Shown in pieces: positions 49,055 to 56,587 of a stretch of 64,000 nt of DNA (the first letter of the stretch is position 1; each line of letters opens with the position of its first letter). The DNA comes from Spiribacter sp. 1M189 (GTDB lineage Bacteria > Pseudomonadota > Gammaproteobacteria > Nitrococcales > Nitrococcaceae). The DNA lies in NCBI RefSeq assembly GCF_040838345.1, contig NZ_JBAKFF010000001.1:1836001-1900000 (forward strand), given 5' to 3'. A program made the position numbers and the translations under genes. Below the pieces are notes generated by a model. The model made no database searches and had not been told where the DNA came from. It saw only the letters and a program-made list of their open reading frames with translations.

Positions 49055-50446
49055 ATGGCCGACAACCTGCTGCTCGACCGGGAACTGCTGCGTCGCTACG
49101 ACGTCACCGGCCCACGCTACACGTCCTATCCCACGGCCGCCCAGTTTACCGAGGCGTTCGATGCCCGGCGATATCGCCAGCGGGTGGCCTGGAGCAACGA
49201 AGACCCCATGCCACGGCCGCTGTCACTGTACGTGCATGTGCCGTTCTGCAGGACGGTCTGCTTCTACTGTGCCTGCAACAAGGTCATCACCGCCAATTAC
49301 CGGCGTGCCGAGCGCTATCTTGAGCGCCTGATCCAGGAGCTCGACCTGCAGGCCGCGCTGTTCGACGACGATCGGCCCGTGGAGCAGCTCCATCTGGGCG
49401 GCGGCACGCCCACCTACTTTACCGATGAAGACCTGGCGAAGCTGATCAACGCCATCGCCGAGCGCTTCCCGCTGGCCGATCCCGAGACCCGCGAGTTCTC
49501 CATCGAGGTGGATCCGCGCACCGTGGACCGCGACCGGGTGCGCAGCCTGGCGGAGCTCGGTTTCAATCGTCTGAGTCTGGGGGTGCAGGATTTCGATGCC
49601 GATGTGCAGAAGGCCATCAACCGCATCCAGGGCATCCAGGACACCGCCGATGTGGCCGACGAAGCCCGTCGCCAGGGCTTTCGCTCCATCAATCTCGATC
49701 TGATGTACGGCCTGCCACGGCAGACCCCCGAGCGCCTGTCGCGCACGCTGGATGCGGTCATGGACATCCGGCCCGACCGCATCGCGCTCTACAACTACGC
49801 GCACATGCCGCAGATGTTCCGCATCCAGCGGCAGATCCCCGACGACAGCCTGCCGCCGGCGGAAAGCAAGCTCACCCTGCTCATCGAGGCCATGGAACGG
49901 CTCTCCGGCGATGGTTACCAGTACATCGGCATGGATCACTTCGCGCTGCCCGATGACGAGCTGGCCCAGGCCGCCAACGACGGCACGCTGCACCGCAATT
50001 TCCAGGGGTATGCGACACGCCCCGACCTCGACCTGATCGGCCTGGGTGCCTCATCCATCGGCCAGATCGGTGATGCCTACAGCCAGAACAAGCGCGATCC
50101 CGAGGGGCACGCCGAGGCGGTGGCCGCGGGCCGCCTGCCGGTCTGGCGTGGCGTGGAACTCTCCGCCGATGATCGCCTGCGCCGCGATGTCATCCAGGCG
50201 GTGATGTGCCAGGGCGGTGTCGACTTCGGCGCCGTCGAGGAGCGCCACGGCATTGTCTTCCGCCAGTACTTCGGCGAGGCCCTCGCCGAGCTCACGCCGC
50301 TGGTGGAAGACGGCCTGGTGGAGATTGGCCGCGAGTCGCTCCGCGTCACCGAGCACGGCCGCTTCTTCCTGCGCAACGTCGCCATGCCGTTCGATGCCTA
50401 TCTGGCCGAGGCCCGCGCCGAGCGACGGTTCTCGCGGGTCATCTGA
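49055..50446 (+). CDS. hemN: Oxygen-independent coproporphyrinogen III dehydrogenase
   Basis: A 463-residue radical-SAM enzyme of haem synthesis that works without oxygen. The [4Fe-4S] motif is CRTVCFYCAC, preceded by LYVHVPF; HLGGGTPTYF and GLGASSIGQIG are family blocks. The ATG at 49055 has GGAGG nine bases upstream; the TTG at 49046 lies within that site and is rejected. Confidence 0.95.
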   Translation: MADNLLLDRELLRRYDVTGPRYTSYPTAAQFTEAFDARRYRQRVAWSNEDPMPRPLSLYVHVPFCRTVCFYCACNKVITANYRRAERYLERLIQELDLQAALFDDDRPVEQLHLGGGTPTYFTDEDLAKLINAIAERFPLADPETREFSIEVDPRTVDRDRVRSLAELGFNRLSLGVQDFDADVQKAINRIQGIQDTADVADEARRQGFRSINLDLMYGLPRQTPERLSRTLDAVMDIRPDRIALYNYAHMPQMFRIQRQIPDDSLPPAESKLTLLIEAMERLSGDGYQYIGMDHFALPDDELAQAANDGTLHRNFQGYATRPDLDLIGLGASSIGQIGDAYSQNKRDPEGHAEAVAAGRLPVWRGVELSADDRLRRDVIQAVMCQGGVDFGAVEERHGIVFRQYFGEALAELTPLVEDGLVEIGRESLRVTEHGRFFLRNVAMPFDAYLAEARAERRFSRVI

Positions 50447-50463
50447 CGGGGCATTGAGCCCCG
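50447..50463. terminator. Hairpin after hemN
   Basis: CGGGGC, the loop ATTGA and GCCCCG form a perfect 6-bp stem immediately after the hemN stop, between convergent genes. There is no T-run, so termination strength is uncertain. Confidence 0.4.
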
Positions 50464-50506
50464 CGGGTCCTCGGCCTGGTTCCCGGGCCGTGCCCCTATG
50501 CTGGTC

Positions 50507-50995
50507 CTAATGGCTCATGTTGCCATGGTCATCCTGGTGGCCGCTGCCGCCCATGGCGGTCGGCGGTAACACCTCGACCTCCACCGGCAATTCCCCGCCG
50601 TCCTCAAGCTCAAGGACGATCTCATAGGTTTCACCCTCGGCAAGGGCCTGCTCCAGCCCCATGAGCATGACGTGCCGCCCGCCGGGCTCAAACGTTACGC
50701 GGCCCTCCGCCGGGATCGAGACACGCGGCGTGTGCACCATGCGGCTGTTGCCGCCGTCCTCGATGGTCCGATGCAGCTCCGAGCGCGGCGCCCGCTCGGT
50801 GCTCACCCCCACCAGCGCATCACCCAGCCGGCCGTCGTTGACGAGCTCGAAGTAAACGGCCCCGGTCGGATGCCCGGGCGGCGTCGCCCGCGACCAGGCG
50901 TCATGCACCATGATCTCGGCACTCGCCGTTCCGATCCCGGCGATCAGCAGGCCGACGGCAACGAGGCGGGTGAGCGGTTCGCGGTAGCGGGGCAT
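50507..50995 (-). CDS. Periplasmic copper chaperone PCu(A)C
   Basis: A 162-residue secreted protein with a signal peptide (cut after TASA). The copper site H-x10-M-x21-H-x-M is exact: the first His is in ELHRT, Met in SRMVH, and HVM closes it. A second His/Met-rich tail (SGHQDDHGNMSH) may hold another metal. PCu(A)C proteins hand copper to cytochrome oxidases. The start at 50995 has GAGGAG about six bases upstream. The upstream region carries the repeat element described below. Confidence 0.93.
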   Translation of the reverse strand: MPRYREPLTRLVAVGLLIAGIGTASAEIMVHDAWSRATPPGHPTGAVYFELVNDGRLGDALVGVSTERAPRSELHRTIEDGGNSRMVHTPRVSIPAEGRVTFEPGGRHVMLMGLEQALAEGETYEIVLELEDGGELPVEVEVLPPTAMGGSGHQDDHGNMSH

Positions 50996-51026
50996 GGCGG
51001 TCTCCTCGGTTCGGTGGATACCTTCC

Positions 51027-51032
51027 ATTATA
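51027..51032 (-). promoter_or_regulatory. -10 box before the copper chaperone gene
   Basis: A perfect TATAAT is read on the minus strand, 31 bases before the start codon. The matching -35 place (about 51050-51055) lies in the 15-base repeat fragment and is a poor match, so an activator may be needed. Confidence 0.45.
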
Positions 51033-51041
51033 GCCGAGGGA

Positions 51042-51056
51042 CGTCTCAAGATCGTC
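51042..51056 (+). repeat. 15-base fragment of the palindromic element
   Basis: CGTCTCAAGATCGTC is identical to 51143-51157 inside the full plus-strand copy, 101 bases downstream. It looks like the remnant of a third copy. Confidence 0.8.
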
Positions 51057-51057
51057 G

Positions 51058-51211
51058 GCGGGGTGCTATGCCGTCTCCGCCCCTTTCCCCGGACTCACGC
51101 GAGACGCGAGGCTGGGAACGCGGTGGATATCACACGGACGGGCGTCTCAAGATCGTCCGGTGAAAGGGGCGGAGACGGCAAGCCCAGGATCTGGTGGTGT
51201 GTCATGGCTTG
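51058..51211 (+). repeat. Palindromic element, copy 1 (plus orientation)
   Basis: Order of parts: GCGGGGTGCT (51058-51067); a 19-bp perfect stem, 51069-51087 with 51162-51180, extended inward by CCGG/CCGG; CTCACGCGAGACGCG; an inner 7-bp stem GAGACGC (51101-51107) with GCGTCTC (51142-51148); GCGGTGGATA; then the tail AAGCCCAGGAT with TGGTGGT; and ATGGCTTG (51204-51211). The layout is that of a folded RNA or a short interspersed palindrome such as ERIC or Correia elements, though it matches none that I know. Confidence 0.85.
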
Positions 51212-51213
51212 AG

Positions 51214-51246
51214 GCGTTTCACGCGGTGGATAATCCACCGAAACGC
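51214..51246. repeat. Central hairpin between the two element copies
   Basis: GCGTTTC (51214-51220) pairs with GAAACGC (51240-51246), and GGTGGAT (51225-51231) pairs with ATCCACC (51233-51239) around a single A, with ACGC bulged on one side. It includes the GGTGGATA word of the element core. Confidence 0.75.
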
Positions 51247-51281
51247 GCCCGAGGTCGCCCGGCACAATGAGACGGGAGCAC

Positions 51282-51466
51282 CAAGCCATCAATCGGGCAG
51301 CGATCCTCGATTTATCGGCAATAACCACCAAATCCTGGGCTTATCGGCTCCCTACCTGTCCGCTGGGCGATCTTGAGACGCCCGTCTGTGTGTTATCCAC
51401 CGCATGAAGCGCCCCGCGTCTCGCGTGAGCCCGGTGGACAGGTAGGGAGACGATAAAGCACCCCGC
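51282..51466 (-). repeat. Palindromic element, copy 2 (minus orientation)
   Basis: The same parts as copy 1 in the same order on the other strand: GCGGGGTGCT (51466-51457), a 21-base stem with one mismatch (51436-51456 with 51341-51361), identical inner stem GAGACGC/GCGTCTC, GCGGTGGATAACACAC, and the tail with GGTGGT. It carries about 30 extra bases before ATGGCTTG (51289-51282), apparently a duplication: TTATCGGC occurs at 51312 and again 29 bases on at 51341. Its outer edge coincides with the last base of the HAD gene's stop codon. Confidence 0.85.
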
Positions 51467-52146
51467 TAACTCAGTACCCGCGGCGCCTCGCCGTCCCGCA
51501 GTGTCATAACCGGCCATCCCCGCTCCCGGGCCGCGGCCTCCAGCGCCGGATCCGGGTCCACCGCCACCGGATGGTCGACATGGGCCAGCAGCGGCAGGTC
51601 GTTCTGCGAGTCGCTGTAGAAATGCATCGCCTCCATCATGCGGCCTTCGTCGTCGAGCCACTGCTGCAGCGCGGTGATCTTGCCTTCGCGGAAGGTCGGG
51701 ACGCCGCGGTGGCGGCCGGTGAAGGCGCCGTTGCTGAACTCGGGCTCGGTGGCGAGCAGGACAGGGATGTTGAACAGCTCCGCGATCGGTTCGGTAATGA
51801 AGCGATTGGTGGCGGTAATGATCATCAGCCCGTGGCCACGGTCGCGGTGATCATCCACCAGCGCCCGGGCGGCCGGCAGGATGCGCGGGCGGATATGGGC
51901 GTCGATGAACTCCCGCCGCCACTCGCAGAGTGTGTCGTAGGGTGTGTCGGCCAGGGGCTTGAGGGCAAACCGCAGGAAGGTGTCGATGTCCAGCCGCCCG
52001 GCCTCATAGTCGCGCATGAAACGCTGATTATCTTCCTCGAACCGGGTGCGGGAGACGGCGCCTTTTTCCATCAGATGCTGTCCCCAGAGGTAGTCACTGT
52101 CTCCACCCAGCAGGGTGTTGTCGAGGTCGAAAATGGCGAGCTGCAC
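51466..52146 (-). CDS. HAD-IB family phosphatase (SerB-like)
   Basis: A 226-residue HAD hydrolase. Motif I FDLDNTLLGGDSDYLWG has the two catalytic aspartates, ITATNRFITEPIAE is motif II, and FYSDSQNDLPLL is motif IV. Close families include SerB and other phosphomonoesterases; the substrate is unknown. The start is GTG at 52146 with GGGAG about six bases upstream; the longer frame to 52206 has no such site. Confidence 0.88.
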   Translation of the reverse strand: MQLAIFDLDNTLLGGDSDYLWGQHLMEKGAVSRTRFEEDNQRFMRDYEAGRLDIDTFLRFALKPLADTPYDTLCEWRREFIDAHIRPRILPAARALVDDHRDRGHGLMIITATNRFITEPIAELFNIPVLLATEPEFSNGAFTGRHRGVPTFREGKITALQQWLDDEGRMMEAMHFYSDSQNDLPLLAHVDHPVAVDPDPALEAAARERGWPVMTLRDGEAPRVLS

Positions 52147-52231
52147 GGTGTCTCCCGGGTGTCTTGATTGCCGGATGATTCTCCTATGTGGAAGAATGAC
52201 ACACAATAAATGATTGATTTTGGTGGACTAG

Positions 52232-52780
52232 GTGATTGATTCGAAAGGGTTCCGTCCCAACGTCGGGATCATCCTGGCAAACGATGCCGGCCAGCTGCTG
52301 TGGGCGCGCCGCATCGGTCAGGACGCCTGGCAGTTCCCCCAGGGCGGGATTCAGCGTAACGAGAGCCCGGAGGCGGCGCTCTACCGCGAGCTCAACGAGG
52401 AGGTGGGGCTACGACCCTCGGACGTGGCGGTGCTGGGCGCCACCCGCGGCTGGCTGCGCTACCGGCTGCCTTCGCATCTGATCCGGCGCCGCCAGCGGCC
52501 CACCTGCATTGGCCAGAAACAGGTCTGGTTCCTTTTGCGGCTGCTGGCCCACGAGGACCGGGTGCGGCTCGATGCCACGGGACAGCCGGAGTTCGATGCC
52601 TGGAACTGGGTGCATTACTGGCACCCCCTCGAGGAGGTCGTCTCCTTCAAGCGCGACGTCTATCTGCGGGCGCTCGAGCAGCTGGCGCCATTGCTCTTCC
52701 CCGAGGGCGCCCCGATGCGGCCGGCCAACCCGGGGCCGGGCCGGCCACCGGTCATCCGCCAGCCCGGGCAAGGGGGGTAG
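52232..52780 (+). CDS. rppH: RNA pyrophosphohydrolase RppH
   Basis: A 182-residue Nudix hydrolase that removes pyrophosphate from mRNA 5' ends and so starts decay. The Nudix box [20 protein letters not shown] is complete, and [11 protein letters not shown] at the N-terminus is typical of RppH. The GTG start at 52232 gives [12 protein letters not shown], aligning with E. coli RppH. It is followed after five bases by ptsP, a common order. Confidence 0.95.
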   Translation: MIDSKGFRPNVGIILANDAGQLLWARRIGQDAWQFPQGGIQRNESPEAALYRELNEEVGLRPSDVAVLGATRGWLRYRLPSHLIRRRQRPTCIGQKQVWFLLRLLAHEDRVRLDATGQPEFDAWNWVHYWHPLEEVVSFKRDVYLRALEQLAPLLFPEGAPMRPANPGPGRPPVIRQPGQGG

Positions 52781-52785
52781 GCGCC

Positions 52786-55053
52786 ATGCTGGAAACGCTC
52801 CATCGCATTGTCCAGACCGTCAATGCGGCGAGCGATTTCCGTGAGGCCCTGGAGATCATCGTCGATCGGGTGGCCGATGCCACCGGCGCCGATGTCTGCT
52901 CGGTCTATCTGCTCGAGGCCGATGCCCATCATCTTCGTCTGATGGCTACGCACGGGCTCAATCCGGCCGCGGTGGGCCACGTTCGGCTGCCGATCACCGA
53001 GGGGCTGGTCGGGCTGGTGGCCGAGCGCGAGGAGTCGATCAACCTCGAGAATGCCGACCGCCATCCCCGCTTCCGGTATTTCCCGGAGACCGGTGAGGAA
53101 CATTTCCACTCGTTCCTGGGCGTGCCCATCATTCACTACCAGTCGCGCCTGGGTGTGCTGGTGGTCCAGCGCCAGGCCAGGGATCGTTTCAACGATGCCG
53201 AGGTGGCCTTCCTGGTCACCATGGCCGCGCAGCTCGCCGGGGTCATGGCCCATGCCCGGGTGCGGGGCGAGCTGGCGCATATGGATGGCGAACCCCGTGA
53301 CGAGGCTCTGGCACTGACCGGGATCGGCGGCTCAAGCGGCGTTGGCATCGGCCAGGGCTATGTCATTGCCGCGGGTGCCAGTCTGGATGCCATCCCCGAT
53401 CGCCGTGTCGATGATATCGACGCCGAGATCGGCGAGTTCAGTGATGCCCTGGAAGCCGTTCGCACCGATCTGCGCGAGCTGGCCGGTCGTATGGAAGGTC
53501 AGCTGCCCGAGGCCGAGCAGCGGCTGTTCGACGTCTATCTGCAGATGCTCGATGGCGACAGCCTCGTCGAGCGTGTCCATGCGCATATCCGTGAGGGTCA
53601 CTGGGCGCCCTTCGCGCTGAGAATGACCATTACCGAGCATGCCCGCCGCTTCGAGGCCATGGAGGATGCCTACCTGCGCGAGCGCGGCAGTGACCTGCGC
53701 GACCTTGGCCGACGCCTGCTGACCCGGCTGCTGGCGCTGGAGGAGCGGGGTCGTCCATTGCCGGCGCAGACCATTCTGGTGGGCGAAGAGGTGAGTGCCT
53801 CGCAGCTCGTGGAAATCCCGCCGGAACAGCTCGCCGGCGTGGTCAGTGCCGGTGGCTCGGCCAACTCGCATATCGCCATCCTGGCCCGGGCGCTGGGCGT
53901 GCCCGCCGTCATGGGTGTGCGCGAGCTGCCGGTGCACAGCCTCCACGGCCGGGCGCTGATCATCGATGGCTACCGCGGCCGGGTCGAGGTGGATCCGGCG
54001 CCGGGCCTGCGCGATGAATATGAACGCCTGGCCCGGGAAGAGGCCGAACTCACCGCGGAGCTCGCGGAAATCGCCGGCGAGCCCGCCGAGACCCCCGACG
54101 GCGCCGTCATTAATCTGTACGTGAATACCGGGCTCGCCGCGGAGATCGAGCGCGCGCTGGAAATCGGCTGCGCGGGCGTCGGGCTGCACCGCACCGAGTT
54201 CCCATTCATGATCAGCGACCGCTTCCCGGGCGAGGAGGAGCAGGCGCGACTCTACCGCGAGGTGCTGGAGGCCTTCGCGCCCCTGCCGGTCACCCTGCGC
54301 ACATTGGATGTCGGCGGCGACAAGCCGCTGCCCTATTTCCCGACCCGCGACGAAAACCCGTTCCTCGGCTGGCGTGGTCTGCGCATGACGCTGGATCACC
54401 CCGAGATCTTTCTTACCCAGTTGCGGGCCATGCTGCGGGCCTCGGTGGGGCTCGACAATCTGCGGCTGATGTTTCCCATGGTGACCCGCGTCGAGGAGGC
54501 CGAGCAGGCGGCGGCGCTGGTACAGCGCGCCCGCGAGGAGCTGGCCGAGGAGGGCGTGGAGACGCGGGCGCCGCTGGTGGGCGCCATGGTCGAGGTGCCC
54601 GCGGCGGTCTACCAGGCGGAGAGTCTGGCCCGCCGGCTCGACTTTCTGTCCATCGGCAGCAATGACCTCGCCCAGTATCTACTGGCCGTGGACCGCAACA
54701 ACAGCCGCGTGGCCTCGCTCTACGACGAGCTTCATCCGGCGGTTCTTCGGGCCGTGGCCGATGTCGCCGAGATGGCGCAGCGCCTGGGCAAGCCGGTGTC
54801 GGTCTGCGGCAGCATGGCGGGCGAACCGGCCATTGCACCGCTTCTGCTGGCCATGGGGATGGAGGGCCTGTCGATGAGCAGCGGCCGCCTGCTCAGGGTG
54901 AAATGGGTGCTGCGCACCATCTCGATGGCGGAGTCCCGGGATCTGCTTGCCGAGTGCCTGGCCTGCGAGACACCGGGTGCGGTCCGGCGGCTGATCAATG
55001 CCGCGATGGACCGCCACGGCCTCGGCGGGCTGATTCGAGCGGGTCGGTACTAA
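52786..55053 (+). CDS. ptsP: Nitrogen PTS enzyme I (PtsP)
   Basis: A 755-residue PEP-protein phosphotransferase. Residues 1-160 form a GAF domain, followed by the PTS enzyme I domains. The phosphorylated histidine is His362 in GGSANSHIAILARAL, and the PEP-binding barrel carries VCGSMAGEPA with the active-site cysteine. It starts the phosphorelay to NPr and EIIA-Ntr, which links nitrogen and potassium status to regulation. Confidence 0.95.
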   Translation: MLETLHRIVQTVNAASDFREALEIIVDRVADATGADVCSVYLLEADAHHLRLMATHGLNPAAVGHVRLPITEGLVGLVAEREESINLENADRHPRFRYFPETGEEHFHSFLGVPIIHYQSRLGVLVVQRQARDRFNDAEVAFLVTMAAQLAGVMAHARVRGELAHMDGEPRDEALALTGIGGSSGVGIGQGYVIAAGASLDAIPDRRVDDIDAEIGEFSDALEAVRTDLRELAGRMEGQLPEAEQRLFDVYLQMLDGDSLVERVHAHIREGHWAPFALRMTITEHARRFEAMEDAYLRERGSDLRDLGRRLLTRLLALEERGRPLPAQTILVGEEVSASQLVEIPPEQLAGVVSAGGSANSHIAILARALGVPAVMGVRELPVHSLHGRALIIDGYRGRVEVDPAPGLRDEYERLAREEAELTAELAEIAGEPAETPDGAVINLYVNTGLAAEIERALEIGCAGVGLHRTEFPFMISDRFPGEEEQARLYREVLEAFAPLPVTLRTLDVGGDKPLPYFPTRDENPFLGWRGLRMTLDHPEIFLTQLRAMLRASVGLDNLRLMFPMVTRVEEAEQAAALVQRAREELAEEGVETRAPLVGAMVEVPAAVYQAESLARRLDFLSIGSNDLAQYLLAVDRNNSRVASLYDELHPAVLRAVADVAEMAQRLGKPVSVCGSMAGEPAIAPLLLAMGMEGLSMSSGRLLRVKWVLRTISMAESRDLLAECLACETPGAVRRLINAAMDRHGLGGLIRAGRY

Positions 55054-55056
55054 GGC

Positions 55057-55071
55057 GCGGCGTGACGCCGC
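55057..55071. terminator. Hairpin between convergent ptsP and irr-like genes
   Basis: GCGGCG, the loop TGA and CGCCGC form a perfect 6-bp stem in the 19-base gap between the two stops. No T-run is present. Confidence 0.4.
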
Positions 55072-55072
55072 C

Positions 55073-55504
55073 TCAGCTCGGGCGCCGCACCCGGACGATG
55101 ACGTCCACGCCCTCGATGGTCTTGCCCGGTGGCGGGGTCGGCAGGCCATCCACGGCCACGCTGTCGTGGGGAATGTCCTCCATCTCGCCGGTTTCCTCAT
55201 CGAGGAAGTGGTGATGCGGGTCGACCTTGGTGTCGAAATAGATCCGTCGCGCATCGGCGAGGATCTCGCGCAGCAGCCCGGCTTCGGTGAACTGGTGCAG
55301 CGTGTTGTAGACCGTGGTCTGCGACAGGCGCATGCCGGCCTCGATGGCCTCGGCGTAGAGCTCCTCTGCAGTCAGATGGCGCTCGCCCTGCCCGAAGATC
55401 AGCCCGGCAAGCCCCATGCGCTGCTTGGTCGCGCGCAGACCGGCGTTCTGCAGCAGATCACGAATGTAGGCGTCGTGCCGACGCGAAACGGGAGCCGAAC
55501 TCAT
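55073..55504 (-). CDS. Fur-family regulator, Irr-like
   Basis: A 143-residue winged-helix regulator. LTAEELYAEAIEAGMRLSQTTVYNTL is the Fur DNA-binding domain (split at RLSQTTVYNTLHQF), and VDPHHHFLDEETGEMEDI carries the His cluster of the Irr type. The C-terminal CXXC zinc sites of classical Fur are absent. Irr senses haem status in alphaproteobacteria; here it lies next to hemJ, which supports a haem or iron role. Confidence 0.82.
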   Translation of the reverse strand: MSSAPVSRRHDAYIRDLLQNAGLRATKQRMGLAGLIFGQGERHLTAEELYAEAIEAGMRLSQTTVYNTLHQFTEAGLLREILADARRIYFDTKVDPHHHFLDEETGEMEDIPHDSVAVDGLPTPPPGKTIEGVDVIVRVRRPS

Positions 55505-55520
55505 TTCGCTGACCTATTCT

Positions 55521-55550
55521 GGACACTATTAGTACGAATTAGACTATCAC
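55521..55550 (-). promoter_or_regulatory. AT-rich promoter/operator of the irr-like gene
   Basis: A short AT-rich island upstream of the start codon holds two direct repeats of CTAAT (minus strand; ATTAG at 55528-55532 and 55538-55542 on plus), spaced by five bases. It may combine a -10 region with a binding site for the protein itself. Confidence 0.35.
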
Positions 55551-55592
55551 GAAAGGCCATGGCTGCCACAATCCCGTCATGTGAGGCCGGAT

Positions 55593-56021
55593 TCAGGCCC
55601 ACGGCTTGAGCTCCACCAGCAGGACCACCGCGATCAGCACCAGGACCGGCATCTCGTTGAACCAGCGGTACCAGACGTGGCTGTGGGTGTTGCGGTCTTG
55701 GGCAAACGCCCGCAGTAACCGGCCGCAGTAGAGGTGGTAGACCACCAGACCCGCCACCAGCAGGATCTTCACATGCAACCAGCCCTGGGAGAGCCAGAAC
55801 GGCTGCAGTACGAGCAGCGTAATGCCCAGGCCCACGGCCACGACCGCGCTGGGGTTCATGATGCCGCGGTAGAGCTTGCGCTCCATGACCTTGAATCGCT
55901 CGCGACTGGGTTCGTCCTCCGCCATGGCGTGATAGACGAATAGCCTGGGCAGATAGAACAGCGCCGCGAACCAGGTGACCACACTGATGATATGGAAGGA
56001 CTTGACCCAGAGCGCGGTCAT
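55593..56021 (-). CDS. hemJ: Protoporphyrinogen oxidase HemJ
   Basis: A 142-residue four-helix membrane protein. SFHIISVVTWFAALFYLPRLFVYH carries the conserved His and Arg (shown in part as WFAALFYLPRLFVYH), and NMPS-type MNPSAVVAVGLG plus WLHVKILLV are HemJ marks. It makes protoporphyrin IX using the respiratory chain. It overlaps the upstream thioredoxin-like gene by four bases. Confidence 0.93.
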   Translation of the reverse strand: MTALWVKSFHIISVVTWFAALFYLPRLFVYHAMAEDEPSRERFKVMERKLYRGIMNPSAVVAVGLGITLLVLQPFWLSQGWLHVKILLVAGLVVYHLYCGRLLRAFAQDRNTHSHVWYRWFNEMPVLVLIAVVLLVELKPWA

Positions 56022-56530
56022 GCCGACTGATCCTCCGGCAGCATGGACTGAATGTCCTCACGCACCGCCGGGAAATCGAGGTGGCCGATCCGCTGCCAGA
56101 CCACCCCGCCGTCCGGATCGATGAGCACCGTGGTGGGGGTGAGGCGGACCTCGTTGAAGGCCGTGGCGATCTCGCCGCCCTCATCAAGCGCAATCTCGTA
56201 GGGCAGTTGCTTGCGTTCGACCAGAGCCGCAACCCGCTCCGGTGGGTCATAGGCCATGGCAACGCCGACGATATTCAGCCCTTCATCGGCCATGTCTTCG
56301 TGCAGCGCGATGAACTCCGGCATTTCGTCGATGCAGGTCGGGCAGGTGGTCGCCCAGAACACCAGCATGACCGGCTCGCCGCGATAGCGGGCCAGTTCTT
56401 CCTGTCCGCCGTCGAGCATCTTCAGATCGACATTCGGGGCCGGCTCACGGGCCGGCGGCGCGAGCCAGACATAGCCCACGAGGCCGACGATCACCAGAGC
56501 AATCAGCCCGGCCAACCATTCCTTGCGCAT
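56018..56530 (-). CDS. TlpA-like membrane-anchored thioredoxin-fold protein
   Basis: A 170-residue protein with an N-terminal membrane anchor (residues 6-24) and a periplasmic redoxin domain. The active site is FWATTCPTCIDEMPEF, a CPTC variant of CxxC. TlpA/ResA proteins reduce cytochrome c or copper-site cysteines, which suits the oxidase genes elsewhere in the window. The ATG at 56530 has GAGGAGG about nine bases upstream. Confidence 0.88.
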   Translation of the reverse strand: MRKEWLAGLIALVIVGLVGYVWLAPPAREPAPNVDLKMLDGGQEELARYRGEPVMLVFWATTCPTCIDEMPEFIALHEDMADEGLNIVGVAMAYDPPERVAALVERKQLPYEIALDEGGEIATAFNEVRLTPTTVLIDPDGGVVWQRIGHLDFPAVREDIQSMLPEDQSA

Positions 56531-56587
56531 GGCAGAATGCCTCCTCGTACCAATGCCCATATTGTACCAACTGCCGCCGCCCGCCGT

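Larger units (their letters stand above)
50996..51465. other. 470-base non-coding region filled with inverted repeat elements
   Basis: The stretch between the copper chaperone gene and the HAD gene holds no convincing gene. It contains a 15-base fragment (51042-51056), one full element on the plus strand, a central hairpin, and one full element on the minus strand. GGTGGATA occurs at 51013, 51122 and 51225 on plus and at 51394-51401 on minus. Short open frames here have no ribosome sites and cross the hairpins, so they look accidental. Confidence 0.8.

Noticed and set aside
50996..51465. CRISPR array or insertion sequence in the repeat region
   Set aside because: There are only two full copies, in opposite orientation, without regular spacers, and no transposase or cas gene is nearby.
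51194..51661. Short open frames in the repeat region (51194-51376 plus, 51341-51661 minus)
   Set aside because: They cross the palindromic stems or run into the HAD gene antisense/out of frame, have no ribosome sites and no protein-like composition.
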